DNA of 40,605 nucleotides from contig PAQH01000090.1 in NCBI GenBank assembly GCA_002709225.1, positions 1 to 40,605 of the forward strand. The letters are read 5' to 3'. This document shows, in pieces, positions 26,934 through 35,607 of the stretch. The position numbers and the translations under genes are program-made. This stretch comes from Planctomycetaceae bacterium. GTDB lineage: Bacteria; Planctomycetota; Planctomycetia; Pirellulales; Pirellulaceae. Below the pieces are notes generated by a model, which made no database searches, was not told where the DNA came from, and saw nothing but the letters and a program-made list of their open reading frames with translations. The stretch's first letter is position 1; every line of letters starts with the position of its first letter.

Positions 26934-27893
26934 ATGTTTTCTGCAGGTAAGTGGATTGTTCGTTACTGGCCGCTGGCGATGCTTCTGCTCCTGGGCTTAT
27001 TGCCATGGACACGCGGCGTTTCTGGGTCAGTGGCTGACACGGATGCGGCGGCGCCAGTACACCCGGCCGAACGGCACGATCGGGGGGGTGTTGCCGCACT
27101 GGTGCTTCCCAACGTACGTGGCAACAAGCTGCAGGCGTTGGCCCGCATTGAGGCGTACGTGCGACGGGCGGCTGCGCAAGGCGCCAAGATAGTCGTCACT
27201 CCGGAGACGTGCCTTGACGGGTATATTTGTCACCAACCGGGATTGACGAGAGAACGTATGTGCGCGTTGGCCGAATCCGAGACCGGGCCAGGAATCGATC
27301 GTTTGCGCAAACTAGCCATGGAACTGGACCTCTACCTGTGTGTCGGTTTCTCTGAACTGGCGGGTGAGCACTTGTACAACACCGCACTCTTGATTGGTCC
27401 TGACGGGAGAACCGTTGGCAAGTACCGCAAGACGCACGGCGTCGAACCGTTTTACGAGGTGGGAGATAACCTGCCCGTGTTTCAAACGCGTTATGGAAAA
27501 GTCGGCATCATGATCTGCTTTGACCGCCAATTGCCAGAGATTGCCCGCACGCTGGCGGCGGCGGGGGCGGAGTTGATTCTGGTGCCTTCCAATGGCATGT
27601 GGGGACGTATGAACGATGCAATGTTACGGACCCGTTGCTACGAAAACGGGGTGTTTCTGGTTTTTGCGCACCCACGTGACGGATTGGTGATCGACCCCGG
27701 TGGGCGGGTCATCGCGGCGAACATGTCGATCCCCGGTCAGGGCGTGGGCCTGCCGACCAATACAGATACCGAGGACGCGGGTGGTTGGCCGGAAGCGGTG
27801 GTACGTGAAATTGACCTGGGCGCGTGGCGTCAAAGCCAGGACGGAATGCTTCAGCATCGACGCCAAGAGCTTTATGAGCGGGGTGCCAAATGA
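26934..27893 (+). CDS. Exported carbon-nitrogen hydrolase (nitrilase superfamily)
   Basis: Nitrilase-superfamily enzymes hydrolyse or condense non-peptide C-N bonds with a Glu-Lys-Cys triad. All three are visible in this 319-residue product: E91 in TPETCLDGY, K166 in GKYRKTHGV, and C195 in IMICFDRQLPE. The fold order is normal through VPSNGMWG, RCYENGVFLVFAHP and IDPGGRVIA. Unusually, an N-terminal hydrophobic segment (about 8-24) predicts export or membrane anchoring, whereas most family members are cytoplasmic. I choose the ATG at 26934 over the GTG at 26928 because of its well-spaced GAGAGAGG ribosome binding site. The gene heads a probable unit with the DUF1501 and TolB-like genes. The substrate is unknown; amides or carbamoyl compounds outside the cytoplasm are possible. 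Confidence 0.88.
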   Translation: MFSAGKWIVRYWPLAMLLLLGLLPWTRGVSGSVADTDAAAPVHPAERHDRGGVAALVLPNVRGNKLQALARIEAYVRRAAAQGAKIVVTPETCLDGYICHQPGLTRERMCALAESETGPGIDRLRKLAMELDLYLCVGFSELAGEHLYNTALLIGPDGRTVGKYRKTHGVEPFYEVGDNLPVFQTRYGKVGIMICFDRQLPEIARTLAAAGAELILVPSNGMWGRMNDAMLRTRCYENGVFLVFAHPRDGLVIDPGGRVIAANMSIPGQGVGLPTNTDTEDAGGWPEAVVREIDLGAWRQSQDGMLQHRRQELYERGAK

Positions 27894-27946
27894 TGCAGAA
27901 GTGCGGTTGCGGACAATCTATACACTGATTTCTTTCTGGTCTTATA

Positions 27947-27988
27947 ATGGGAGTTCAGGTATGGAAGTTCAGGTATGGGAGTTCAGGT
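27947..27988. repeat. Three tandem 14-bp repeats upstream of a DUF1501 gene
   Basis: ATGGGAGTTCAGGT occurs at 27947-27960 and 27975-27988, with a one-base variant (ATGGAAGTTCAGGT) between them at 27961-27974. The array lies in the 130-bp gap after the nitrilase-family gene, ending 35 bp before the DUF1501 start. The 14-bp period does not preserve frame. It could be a slippage product or a multi-site binding element. Confidence 0.95.
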
Positions 27989-28023
27989 AACGGTACGCTT
28001 TCATTTGATTGGTAGTGTGAAAT

Positions 28024-29361
28024 ATGCTCCGTATTGGCGAATTCAAGAGTCGTAGCTGTGACGGTGTCAGTCGTCGCGCGTTTGTCCAGGCCGGGGCCGC
28101 ATTGCCACTGACCGAGATGCTTTCTAGTGGCCAAATGGCTCAGGCGGCAGCGCGTTCACGAGCCAAGACGGTTGTGTTCGTCTGGTTGTGGGGCGCTCCG
28201 AGCCATCTCGATACCTTTGATCCCAAGCCAGCTGCCCCCCACAATTACAAGGGGCCGTTTTCGACGATTCCAACGACGTTGCCCGGAGTTCGCTTCACGG
28301 AACTGGTACCGAAACTCGCGGCGCGAACGGATAAGTTCGCCTTGGTTCGCAGCAATATTACCCATGACGGAGGTCATCCTGGTGCCGGTACCTACGGGTT
28401 TACGGGGTATCGCGAAGGGCGGGGAGTCGCCATTCAGCCCAGCTGGGGTTCGATCATTTCACGCCATCATGGAGCGGGCGCTGGTTTGCCTCCCTACGTC
28501 ATGCTGGCAGCCGGGATTCCCAAAGACGTTGTTAAAATCGTGGACGGTTATGGGGGCGGCGATTGGGGAAAGGCATACGATCCGTTTCTCATCCAGTGCA
28601 ATGATCTGGGATCGATCAATATTCCGGCGTTAAAACTGGTTGATGGGGTTACCCCGAATCGCATTGCCCATCGCCGCAAACTCCAAAGCCAGCTCGATCA
28701 ACTGAAGCAGACGGTGACCGCGGATACGTTTGCCGCCTGGGACACGAAAGCCCAGCAGGCTTTCACTTTGCTCACCAACAACCGCGCGTTGGAGTCCCTT
28801 GATTTGACCCAGGAGGAGACTGCAACTCGGGAGCAGTATGGACAGACTTCGTTTGGGCAGAGTTTGTTGTTGGCGCGCCGTCTAGCGGAAGCGGAAGTGC
28901 CATTTGTCAATGTGAGCTGGAGTGAATATGTCGAAGCGTTTGGTCCCAATACCGATTTTGGTTGGGATACGCACGTTAAGAATTTCGATTTGTTACCCAA
29001 TCGCCACTGCCCGGTATTGGACACCGCGTTTTCGGCATTCTTAGATGACATGGACTCCCGGGGCTTGATGGATCAAACCCTGGTGGTTTGTATGGGCGAA
29101 TTTGGCCGCACGCCACGGATCAATAATCGTGCTTCTCGTGACCACTGGCCGCAAAACTATTTTTCCATGTGGGCTGGTGCGGGTGTGCGGACCGGCCAGG
29201 TGATTGGCGCCAGTGATCGTAAAGGTGAAAGACCAGTGACACGGCCGATCGAGCCTACCGGAGTCGGGGTCACCATGCTCGATGCCCTAGGGATCGACAG
29301 TGTCGCGCGGGCGGAGCTGAATGTGCTCGCGGACGGAGAATTCATTCATGAACTCTTTTAA
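28024..29361 (+). CDS. DUF1501 family exported protein (sulfatase-like fold)
   Basis: DUF1501 proteins are abundant in Planctomycetota and related to the alkaline phosphatase/sulfatase fold; their substrates are not established. The 445-residue product has a Tat-like N-terminus (SRRAFVQAGAALPL, about residues 18-31). Family landmarks follow: VWLWGAPSHLDTFDPKP, RSNITHDGGHPGAG, and near the C-terminus VVCMGEFGRTPRIN, DHWP and GVTMLDALGID. In sulfatase-like folds the Asp/His residues in such motifs bind metal. Length is normal for the family. The last 14 bp overlap the start of the TolB-like gene, so the two are translationally coupled. Confidence 0.92.
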   Translation: MLRIGEFKSRSCDGVSRRAFVQAGAALPLTEMLSSGQMAQAAARSRAKTVVFVWLWGAPSHLDTFDPKPAAPHNYKGPFSTIPTTLPGVRFTELVPKLAARTDKFALVRSNITHDGGHPGAGTYGFTGYREGRGVAIQPSWGSIISRHHGAGAGLPPYVMLAAGIPKDVVKIVDGYGGGDWGKAYDPFLIQCNDLGSINIPALKLVDGVTPNRIAHRRKLQSQLDQLKQTVTADTFAAWDTKAQQAFTLLTNNRALESLDLTQEETATREQYGQTSFGQSLLLARRLAEAEVPFVNVSWSEYVEAFGPNTDFGWDTHVKNFDLLPNRHCPVLDTAFSAFLDDMDSRGLMDQTLVVCMGEFGRTPRINNRASRDHWPQNYFSMWAGAGVRTGQVIGASDRKGERPVTRPIEPTGVGVTMLDALGIDSVARAELNVLADGEFIHELF

Positions 29362-30235
29362 GTGGTGGTGGGCGTTCCTGCTGTTGGTTTACCTCGCGAG
29401 CGCTGGTGTCGCGCAGCAGAATCGACCGAAACGGCACACGAACGATGGGAAATTGAAGCAGGATCTCAGTTTCACGCACGATTCCCAGGAGCTGGTATTT
29501 TCCACGTTGAAGACAAATCAGTTAATCAAATTGGAACGCCTGAATCTGCAGACAGGTAAGCGTACTGATTTTCATGGTGGTGCGAATACCAACGAAATCA
29601 GCATCAGTTTTGCCAGAGATATGAAGTTCTACGCGTACGTTCGTAACGATGGGAACCTGCATACGTCGGTTGAAGTGCAGGATGTTGAGGCGGGTGAGAA
29701 ACATACGCTTAATCCAGGCGGTGGGTTCGCCTGTGTTCGCGCTGTCACGATCCACCCCAATGGGCGAGAAGTCATCTACTCGTTTCCCGTCGAGAACGGG
29801 TCGCAGCAGTTGTGGCGGACGGATCATCGTTTGCAGAACAAAAAAGCGCTCACCAAGTCGGATTACATCGACACGCATCCCAGGTATTCGCCAAGTGGCA
29901 ACGCGGTCGTCTTCACGTCGACTCGTGCGGGGAACTTTGATATTTACCGGATGAAGGCGGATGGGACAAATCTGATCCAACTTACCGAGCATGCCGGCCT
30001 GGATACGCGGGCCGCCTGGTCTCCTGACGGTATGCGGATCGCGTACACCAGTTTGCGCGAAGGGAACTATGATATCTATGTTATGGATGCGTTTGGCGGC
30101 GATCAAATTCGCGTCACCACGAACTCAGGTAAAGACGACTTCGTGACCTGGCATCCCAATGGCAAGGAGCTTTACTTCTCTTCTGAAGTCAAGGGGAAGA
30201 TCGATATCTATAGCCTGGAGGTTCCCGCTCCCTAG
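29348..30235 (+). CDS. Exported TolB-like beta-propeller protein (PD40 repeats)
   Basis: The start is set at the ATG at 29348, which gives a clean signal peptide (SFKWWWAFLLLVYLASAGVAQQ); the frame runs back to 29321 inside the DUF1501 gene. The 295-residue product consists of repeated WD40-like/PD40 blades. Clear copies are HPRYSPSGNAVVFTSTRAGNFDIYRM, AAWSPDGMRIAYTSLREGNYDIYVM and VTWHPNGKELYFSSEVKGKIDIYSL, each with the P-[SDN]-G-x-x-[IV] pattern. TolB-type propellers are periplasmic interaction platforms. There is no Tol operon here, so a TolB role is not implied. It probably works with the coupled DUF1501 protein. Confidence 0.88.
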   Translation: MNSFKWWWAFLLLVYLASAGVAQQNRPKRHTNDGKLKQDLSFTHDSQELVFSTLKTNQLIKLERLNLQTGKRTDFHGGANTNEISISFARDMKFYAYVRNDGNLHTSVEVQDVEAGEKHTLNPGGGFACVRAVTIHPNGREVIYSFPVENGSQQLWRTDHRLQNKKALTKSDYIDTHPRYSPSGNAVVFTSTRAGNFDIYRMKADGTNLIQLTEHAGLDTRAAWSPDGMRIAYTSLREGNYDIYVMDAFGGDQIRVTTNSGKDDFVTWHPNGKELYFSSEVKGKIDIYSLEVPAP

Positions 30236-30347
30236 GGGCAGAGTGAACTGCCGCAATTCCTGCCGCTACGGCCCCGCCCCTGGCGGGAAGTTTGGCTGCC
30301 CCCGAGGTCGGTGGCGGAGCGAGCGGGCTAGTGGGCCGGGTGGTACG

Positions 30348-30605
30348 CTAGAGCCAACTGTCTGGCAGCAGAAAACCGATGACGACGATGATGATGGCTG
30401 CCACGAAGATAAAGACACGCCACAACATTCCCGTCACGAGCGCGCTCTGTTCGCCGCGGCTGGCACGCCGCATTTTCCAGATGAAAATCGCGAACGTCCC
30501 TAGCACGATAGCCAGCAGTTCAAGGCCGCCGCCAGTGGCAAAATCATCGACACTGCCGCAGCCAGGTAGGACGAGTATCAGTAAGAACAGTGTGAACCGT
30601 TTCAT
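30348..30605 (-). CDS. Small putative lipoprotein with two membrane helices
   Basis: The 85-residue product starts at the ATG at 30605; a longer frame to 30686 adds 27 residues of non-hydrophobic sequence and hides the signal. The N-terminus KRFTLFLLILVLPGC ends in a lipobox-like LPGC, with Cys at about residue 16. Two further hydrophobic stretches are LELLAIVLGTFAIFIW (about 28-43) and LWRVFIFVAAIIIVVIGFLL (about 61-80), separated by a basic loop. No family is recognised. It is not obviously co-transcribed with neighbours: the upstream ABM-like gene is 319 bp away, past two strong hairpins. Confidence 0.6.
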   Translation of the reverse strand: MKRFTLFLLILVLPGCGSVDDFATGGGLELLAIVLGTFAIFIWKMRRASRGEQSALVTGMLWRVFIFVAAIIIVVIGFLLPDSWL

Positions 30606-30924
30606 GGGCACTGGCGTTCGTGGGCACTGGCGTGGAGTGGTGTTCTTGCAGCTGTTATTATAGTGACTAACCTGCTTGCTGCGCATGGAATTGTTCGTCG
30701 TACCCGCATAGGTAACCGGCCAGCTCTACCGTTGGGAACAGTCGGGTTTGTCAAATCGCCGTTGGCAATTGGCGGCGTGCTGTGTCGAGGTGCGGAGCCG
30801 GCCACTGGCGTGACACCGTTGGCTTGTTTCAAGCCAACGCCTCTTCGTGATGTGAACGAAGAGGGCCGGAGCAACTGAATCCATTGTCGCACGAAGAATG
30901 CGCCATTCTGATGTCTTGTCCCAG
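30606..30924. other. Intergenic region dominated by two hairpins
   Basis: This 319-bp gap lies between two leftward genes. Its main content is the hairpin pair described separately. Short frames here (for example minus 30602-30892) show no family features and are not called. Confidence 0.6.
30818..30864. terminator. Two adjacent strong hairpins, possible terminator or dispersed palindromic repeat
   Basis: GTTGGCTTG (30818-30826) pairs with CAAGCCAAC (30830-30838) across a 3-nt loop. One base further, CCTCTTCGT (30840-30848) pairs with ACGAAGAGG (30856-30864) across a 7-nt loop. Both stems are 9 bp and perfect. They lie 60-107 bp after the stop of the leftward ABM-like gene, a position that suits a 3'-end structure. 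Neither is followed by a T-run on the minus strand, so intrinsic termination is not certain. The flanking GTGTCACGCCAGTGGC motif gives it the look of a repeated element. Confidence 0.6.
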
Positions 30925-31524
30925 CTAATTGCCGGCGATGGAGAGTTTCATGGTGCTGAGGTTTTCCCAGTTTTCATCGCCGCCAACCGCGGCGAAGAGA
31001 TCACTCGCCAGGTAGGCGGAACGGCTCTGGTCGTCGGTGAAGAGGTAGCAGCCACCGATAATGTCATCGACTTGCCGGCTGTGGAGAAACACCTTGCCGA
31101 CGAGTCCTGGGATGGCGCCAAAGAGTTTTCCGGTGGCCTCAGCGTCGGGTCCTGTGACGCTGGCGAGAAATGCTTCCAGTGGAATGCGCAGGTGCATATT
31201 GACCAGCAGGATGGAAGTCGCGGCTGACAGTTCTTCGCCAGCCGTATCGAAGGCAATGGAACTGGTCGGCTGGAGGATGTCGAACACGCGCGATTGAACG
31301 TTGCCTGATTCGGCGAGTTGCGTCAGGCCAGTGGTTTCTTCGAAGGCGTTCAGCACGGTTGCGTCTGACCACAGGAAGATGCCGCCCGCGTTTGTGTCGT
31401 GGGTGGCTCGCAGTTGGTGCGTGAGGCCTGGGGTGTTGGCGGCCTCGGAATTGAGACGCGCCGCGGTGGCGGCATCGCCGTGGGTGATGAGCTGGATGAT
31501 CTGGGCGGAGGGAAAGGAGGGCAT
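30925..31524 (-). CDS. Protein with two ABM-like (dimeric alpha-beta barrel) repeats
   Basis: I start at the ATG at 31524, giving 199 residues that begin PSFPSAQIIQ; the frame is open to 31602 but the extra residues look non-coding. The protein contains two copies of one pattern. TPGLTHQLRATHDTNAGGIFLW is followed by a helix near residues 45-75. IPGLVGKVFLHSRQVDDIIGGCYLF is followed by TDDQSRSAYL near 150-185. The PGL...GG[IC][FY]L[WF] signature with a following helix is typical of YdhR-type and other ABM domains, which usually work as dimers. A fused tandem would make an internal pseudo-dimer. Enzyme activity cannot be assigned. It may be a small stress or monooxygenase-like protein. Confidence 0.6.
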   Translation of the reverse strand: MPSFPSAQIIQLITHGDAATAARLNSEAANTPGLTHQLRATHDTNAGGIFLWSDATVLNAFEETTGLTQLAESGNVQSRVFDILQPTSSIAFDTAGEELSAATSILLVNMHLRIPLEAFLASVTGPDAEATGKLFGAIPGLVGKVFLHSRQVDDIIGGCYLFTDDQSRSAYLASDLFAAVGGDENWENLSTMKLSIAGN

Positions 31525-31815
31525 GGTGAAGTCGGGTTCCGGAAAGAGAGGGAAGTTGTTGTGATGCATGCGCGATCGATGTAATCGCCCCCAGTGTATC
31601 AAGTCGCCATTTGGTACGGGATGCGGTATTCGTCGTCGCGACGCTGGTGCCCCTCCTGACCGACGTGGGAAATCGTTGCAGCCAGTCGTTTTGCTTGCAG
31701 GTTCACTGTGACGTGTTGGTTCGGATATGCTAGAAGTGTCGGTGGGGTTCTGAGGTTTGCTGGTTGTCGGGCGATTCGGGGATCCAATGGGTTTGCTATG
31801 TGAGGGTTGGGAAGT

Positions 31816-34131
31816 ATGCGACGGATGACGGGCCGGGGATGGCCTTGGGGCATGCTCGTGGGGGTGCTGCTGGTTGTGCCCAGCAGCGCGCGATCAGATA
31901 CGCCGGACCATGTCCATTGGTCCTTTCGTCCGATTCTCCGCCCGTCGGTTCCGCCTGTGCAGCGGGACATGTGGGGCCGCGAACCCATTGATTTCTTTGT
32001 ACTGCGGCGTTTGCAACGTGAGGGATTGGTGCCTTCACCCATGGCACGGCGCGAGACATTGATTCGGCGAGTGACATTGGATCTGACGGGAATGCCACCA
32101 AGCAATCCGGAGATCACGGCGTTTCTACAGAACACGCGTCCCACAGCGTATGAGGAGGTCGTAGATCGCCTGTTGGCGTCGCCACATTACGGGGAACGCT
32201 GGGCACGGGTTTGGCTTGACGTGGCGCATTACGCGGATAGCGACGGGTATCTGACCGATCAGCTGCGCCCGGTGGCCTGGCGGTTTCGTCAGTGGGTGGT
32301 TGATGCGTTGAACCAGGATATGAGGTTCGATCAATTCACGATTGAGCAGTTGGCTGGAGATCTGTTGCCGGACGCGACAACGGAACAGAAAATCGCCACG
32401 GGATTCCTGCGGCAGACATTAAGTAATCGAGAAGGCGGCGCGGACGTGGAGGAGTTTCGCGTGAATCAGGTCAAGGATCGTATCAGTACAGTGGGGACGG
32501 TGTGGCTCGGATTGACCGTAGCCTGTAGCGAGTGTCATGACCACAAATATGATCCGATCAGTCAACGAGAGTTCTTTGAGCTGTACGCGTTTTTTAACAC
32601 CGCGAGTGAAGTCAATATCGACGCACCATTGGCGGGCGAATTGGAGCCGTATCTGCGAGCAAAGCCAACGTATGACCAGCAGCGTCGCGCACTGATTGAC
32701 CCACAGCGGACGCCTATTTCAAGATTGCAGAGGCGCTGGGAGCAACGACTCTTGGAAGCTGATGGCAATCCAGGGCAGGATTACCAATGGGATCGTAACT
32801 GGGAAATTCTCGGTTTGATTTGGGGTGGGGGATTCGGAGAGGGGCAGCTGGAGGGGCAAGAGATTGTCAAACTGGCTCCGGCGTTGCGTACGCCGACGCA
32901 ACGGGCTCGCATTTTTGAGTACTTTTTGCGGTTTGGTGCGGAAACTGATCGGGCCCAATTTGAGGAACTCGGGCTGAGCGAAATCAAGAGCGCGATCGAT
33001 GCGTTGAATGCGGAGTTACCCAAATTGAGCCGCGCGGCGGTGATGTGTGAGACACCACATGCCCGTACGACGTTTATTCAGCATGGAGGGGTCTACAACA
33101 ATCCGGGGGAACCGGTTGAGCCGAATACGCCACGTGTCTTGCCGGCACTTCCGGAAAACGCGGAGCGGAATCGCCTAGCATTGGCCCGCTGGCTGGTGAC
33201 GAGGGAGAACCCATTGACGGCACGCGTGACGATCAATCGACTCTGGCAGGAGTTCTTTGGCCGTGGTTTCGTACTGACGAGCGACGATTTTGGGGCACGT
33301 GGTGAACAGCCAAGTCATCCCGGATTGATGGATTGGCTGGCCTCGGAGTTTGTCGAGCGGGAGTGGTCAGTCAAACGTCTTCAGCGTCAGGTGGTCTGTG
33401 CATCCGTCTATCGGCAGTCGTCGCGCGAGCGAGTCGAGTTGCAGACGCGTGATCCGGACAACGTACTGCTGGCCCGCCAGGCGAGTTTGCGTCTTTCTGC
33501 TGAAGCGGTACGCGATTCCGCCCTGGCGGTCAGCGGTTTGCTGGTGCGCCGGATTGGCGGTCCGAGTGTGCGCCCACCTCAATCCGCCGCGGTGGTGATG
33601 GGAGGGTTTGGCGACAGTGGGTGGCAGGCAGCGGACGGGGAGGACCGCTACCGGCGGGCCTTGTACACGTTCATCAAGCGGTCTACTCCATTTCCAGAGT
33701 TGGTGACATTCGATGCTCCCAATACAAGAGAGTCTTGCACGCGGCGAGAACGATCCAATACGCCGCTGCAGGCGTTGACGCTATTGAACGCACCTTTTTT
33801 TCAGGAAGCCTCACAGCAGCTCGCTATGCGTACCCTGTTACGGACGGCAGGCGAGTCACTGGCCTTACCTGGGGAACCGCGGCCAGCGGGCCTGTCACGC
33901 CGCATTGACCTCGGTTTCCGGATATGCCTAGGTCGCTACCCCAACTCTCAAGAAAAGCAACTACTGCTGGCCTGCTATCAACGCCTGCGGGAAGTGGTGG
34001 CGCGAACACCTCAGACAGCACAGCAGGTGATGCCCGACCGGCTGCCGAATGTCGATCGGCGCGATGCGGCGGCCTGGGTCGGCGTCTGCAGCGTGCTATT
34101 GAATCTACACGAGTTCATTACCCGGAATTGA
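31816..34131 (+). CDS. DUF1549/DUF1553 exported protein
   Basis: This is a planctomycete-type protein with paired DUF1549 and DUF1553 domains. Its function is not established, although such genes often sit beside DUF1501 genes. The 771-residue product starts at the ATG at 31816 (a TTG lies 9 bp upstream) with a signal segment (WPWGMLVGVLLVVPSSARS). DUF1549 spans about residues 40-270: PIDFFVLRRLQREGL, RRVTLDLTGMPP, SPHYGERWARVWLDVAHYADSDGY and VACSECHDHKYDPIS, where CSECH is a CxxCH heme-type motif. DUF1553 begins near 445 with RLALARWLVTRENPLTARVTINRLWQEFFGRG, and later has RRALYTFIKRSTPFPELVTFDAPNTRESC and RSNTPLQALTLLN. No separate N-terminal cytochrome domain is present. It is followed after 3 nt by a DUF1501 gene. 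Confidence 0.93.
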   Translation: MRRMTGRGWPWGMLVGVLLVVPSSARSDTPDHVHWSFRPILRPSVPPVQRDMWGREPIDFFVLRRLQREGLVPSPMARRETLIRRVTLDLTGMPPSNPEITAFLQNTRPTAYEEVVDRLLASPHYGERWARVWLDVAHYADSDGYLTDQLRPVAWRFRQWVVDALNQDMRFDQFTIEQLAGDLLPDATTEQKIATGFLRQTLSNREGGADVEEFRVNQVKDRISTVGTVWLGLTVACSECHDHKYDPISQREFFELYAFFNTASEVNIDAPLAGELEPYLRAKPTYDQQRRALIDPQRTPISRLQRRWEQRLLEADGNPGQDYQWDRNWEILGLIWGGGFGEGQLEGQEIVKLAPALRTPTQRARIFEYFLRFGAETDRAQFEELGLSEIKSAIDALNAELPKLSRAAVMCETPHARTTFIQHGGVYNNPGEPVEPNTPRVLPALPENAERNRLALARWLVTRENPLTARVTINRLWQEFFGRGFVLTSDDFGARGEQPSHPGLMDWLASEFVEREWSVKRLQRQVVCASVYRQSSRERVELQTRDPDNVLLARQASLRLSAEAVRDSALAVSGLLVRRIGGPSVRPPQSAAVVMGGFGDSGWQAADGEDRYRRALYTFIKRSTPFPELVTFDAPNTRESCTRRERSNTPLQALTLLNAPFFQEASQQLAMRTLLRTAGESLALPGEPRPAGLSRRIDLGFRICLGRYPNSQEKQLLLACYQRLREVVARTPQTAQQVMPDRLPNVDRRDAAAWVGVCSVLLNLHEFITRN

Positions 34132-34134
34132 AAG

Positions 34135-35559
34135 ATGGATTTTGATTTGGTCACCCGGTTACAACGCCGCCGTCGGTTTCTGGGGGGATGTACATACGGC
34201 CTTGGCGCGATCGCGTTGTCGAACCTAATCGCCACGGATGGGCCCGCCCAAGCCGCAACGCAGCGGTCGCCGCATCACCGACCGCGAGCGCGACGTGTCA
34301 TTTTTCTGAACATGTCGGGGGGACCCAGCCAGCTCGATTTGTTCGACCCCAAGCCGGTGCTGAGGAAATGGCATGGACACCGCGTGCCGGACTCGTTTCT
34401 CGAAGGCCTGGCCGATCCTGTTATCAAGGGTGGTGCCACGGTGATGGCAACACCGCGTCAATTTACCAGACATGGCGCGTCGGGGCTGGAGTTTTCCGAT
34501 CGGTTGCCGCAGCTGGGCCGCTTGGCGGATGACATCTGTATGTTTCGCGCGATGGTAACCGATACGGCGAATCATCACCCTGGACAATTACTGCTGAATT
34601 GCGGTACGCCGATGTTTGGGCATCCCAGTATGGGGGCCTGGGTAAATTATGGTCTGGGTAGCGAGTCTCAGAACATGCCCGGATTCGTCGTGCTCATGTC
34701 TTATTCCAAGCCCGCTTCTCTGGTTGGTCCGTCGCTCTGGACCAATGGGTTTCTTCCCTCGTCGTACCGCGGTGTTGCCTTTCGTAGTCAAGGTGATCCG
34801 ATCTTGCATTTGGCGAACCCTCGGGGGGTGAGTACGCGTTACCAGCGCGCCAAGCTCGACACATTGGGCCAGTTGAATACTCTGCGTTTTGGCGAGACCC
34901 AGGATCGGGAGATTACTGCGCGTATCGAGGCCTATGAACTGGCGTATCGTATGCAGGCCGAGGCGCCCGATCTGCTTGACTTTTCGGACGAATCCGCCGA
35001 CACGCTCGAAAGGTACGGGATCGATCAAGAGACCACTCGTTGGTACGGTACAAACTGCCTCTTGGCCCGCCGGATGATTGAGCGAGGTGTCCGTTTTGTT
35101 GAGCTGTTTCATTCCGATTGGGATCACCACCTGGACCTGGACAAGCTACTGAAGGTGGAGTGTGCCATAACGGATCTGCCGGCAGCCGCACTATTGACCG
35201 ATTTGAAACAACGCGGCTTGCTGGAAGACACGCTTGTAATCTGGGGAGGGGAGTTTGGCCGGACGCCTATGAATGAAGTACGCCGCGGGAATTCCCCAGG
35301 GCACCAGGGTCGCGACCATCATCCCTATAGCTTTACACTGCTGATGGCGGGCGGTGGGATACGAGGAGGTCAGGTGATTGGCGAAACGGATGAACTGGGA
35401 TATCACGGTGTCCAGGATCGGACCCACGTGCACGATATTCAAGCCACGATTCTGCATTGCCTTGGGCTCAACCACACGCGGTTGACCTATCGTCACCAGG
35501 GGCGTGATTTTCGACTTACCGATGTCGGTGGTACTGTCGTGAGCAAAGCCCTGCTGTAG
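34135..35559 (+). CDS. DUF1501 family exported protein
   Basis: The 474-residue product has a Tat-like N-terminus (RRRRFLGGCTYGLGAIALSNL, about residues 11-31). DUF1501 landmarks follow: FLNMSGGPSQLDLFDPKP, FRAMVTDTANHHPGQ, ELFHSDWDHH, WGGEFGRTPMN and DHHPYSFTLLMAGGGIRGGQVIGETDELG, then HDIQATILHCLGLNH. This is the common DUF1549/DUF1553 + DUF1501 pair of Planctomycetota; the start lies 3 nt after the partner's stop, so they are coupled. It is more similar in motifs to the family consensus than the other DUF1501 product in the window (the 28024 gene), which lacks the DHH clusters. Substrate unknown. Confidence 0.94.
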   Translation: MDFDLVTRLQRRRRFLGGCTYGLGAIALSNLIATDGPAQAATQRSPHHRPRARRVIFLNMSGGPSQLDLFDPKPVLRKWHGHRVPDSFLEGLADPVIKGGATVMATPRQFTRHGASGLEFSDRLPQLGRLADDICMFRAMVTDTANHHPGQLLLNCGTPMFGHPSMGAWVNYGLGSESQNMPGFVVLMSYSKPASLVGPSLWTNGFLPSSYRGVAFRSQGDPILHLANPRGVSTRYQRAKLDTLGQLNTLRFGETQDREITARIEAYELAYRMQAEAPDLLDFSDESADTLERYGIDQETTRWYGTNCLLARRMIERGVRFVELFHSDWDHHLDLDKLLKVECAITDLPAAALLTDLKQRGLLEDTLVIWGGEFGRTPMNEVRRGNSPGHQGRDHHPYSFTLLMAGGGIRGGQVIGETDELGYHGVQDRTHVHDIQATILHCLGLNHTRLTYRHQGRDFRLTDVGGTVVSKALL

Positions 35560-35607
35560 GCATGTCGGTCGGCTCGCCCGTGGCCTCCGATGCCAGGAAG
35601 TGATTGC

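Noticed and set aside
28024..29361. Reading the DUF1501 proteins as true sulfatases
   Set aside because: The C/S-x-P-x-R sulfatase signature is not visible; only the distant fold relation of the family supports it.
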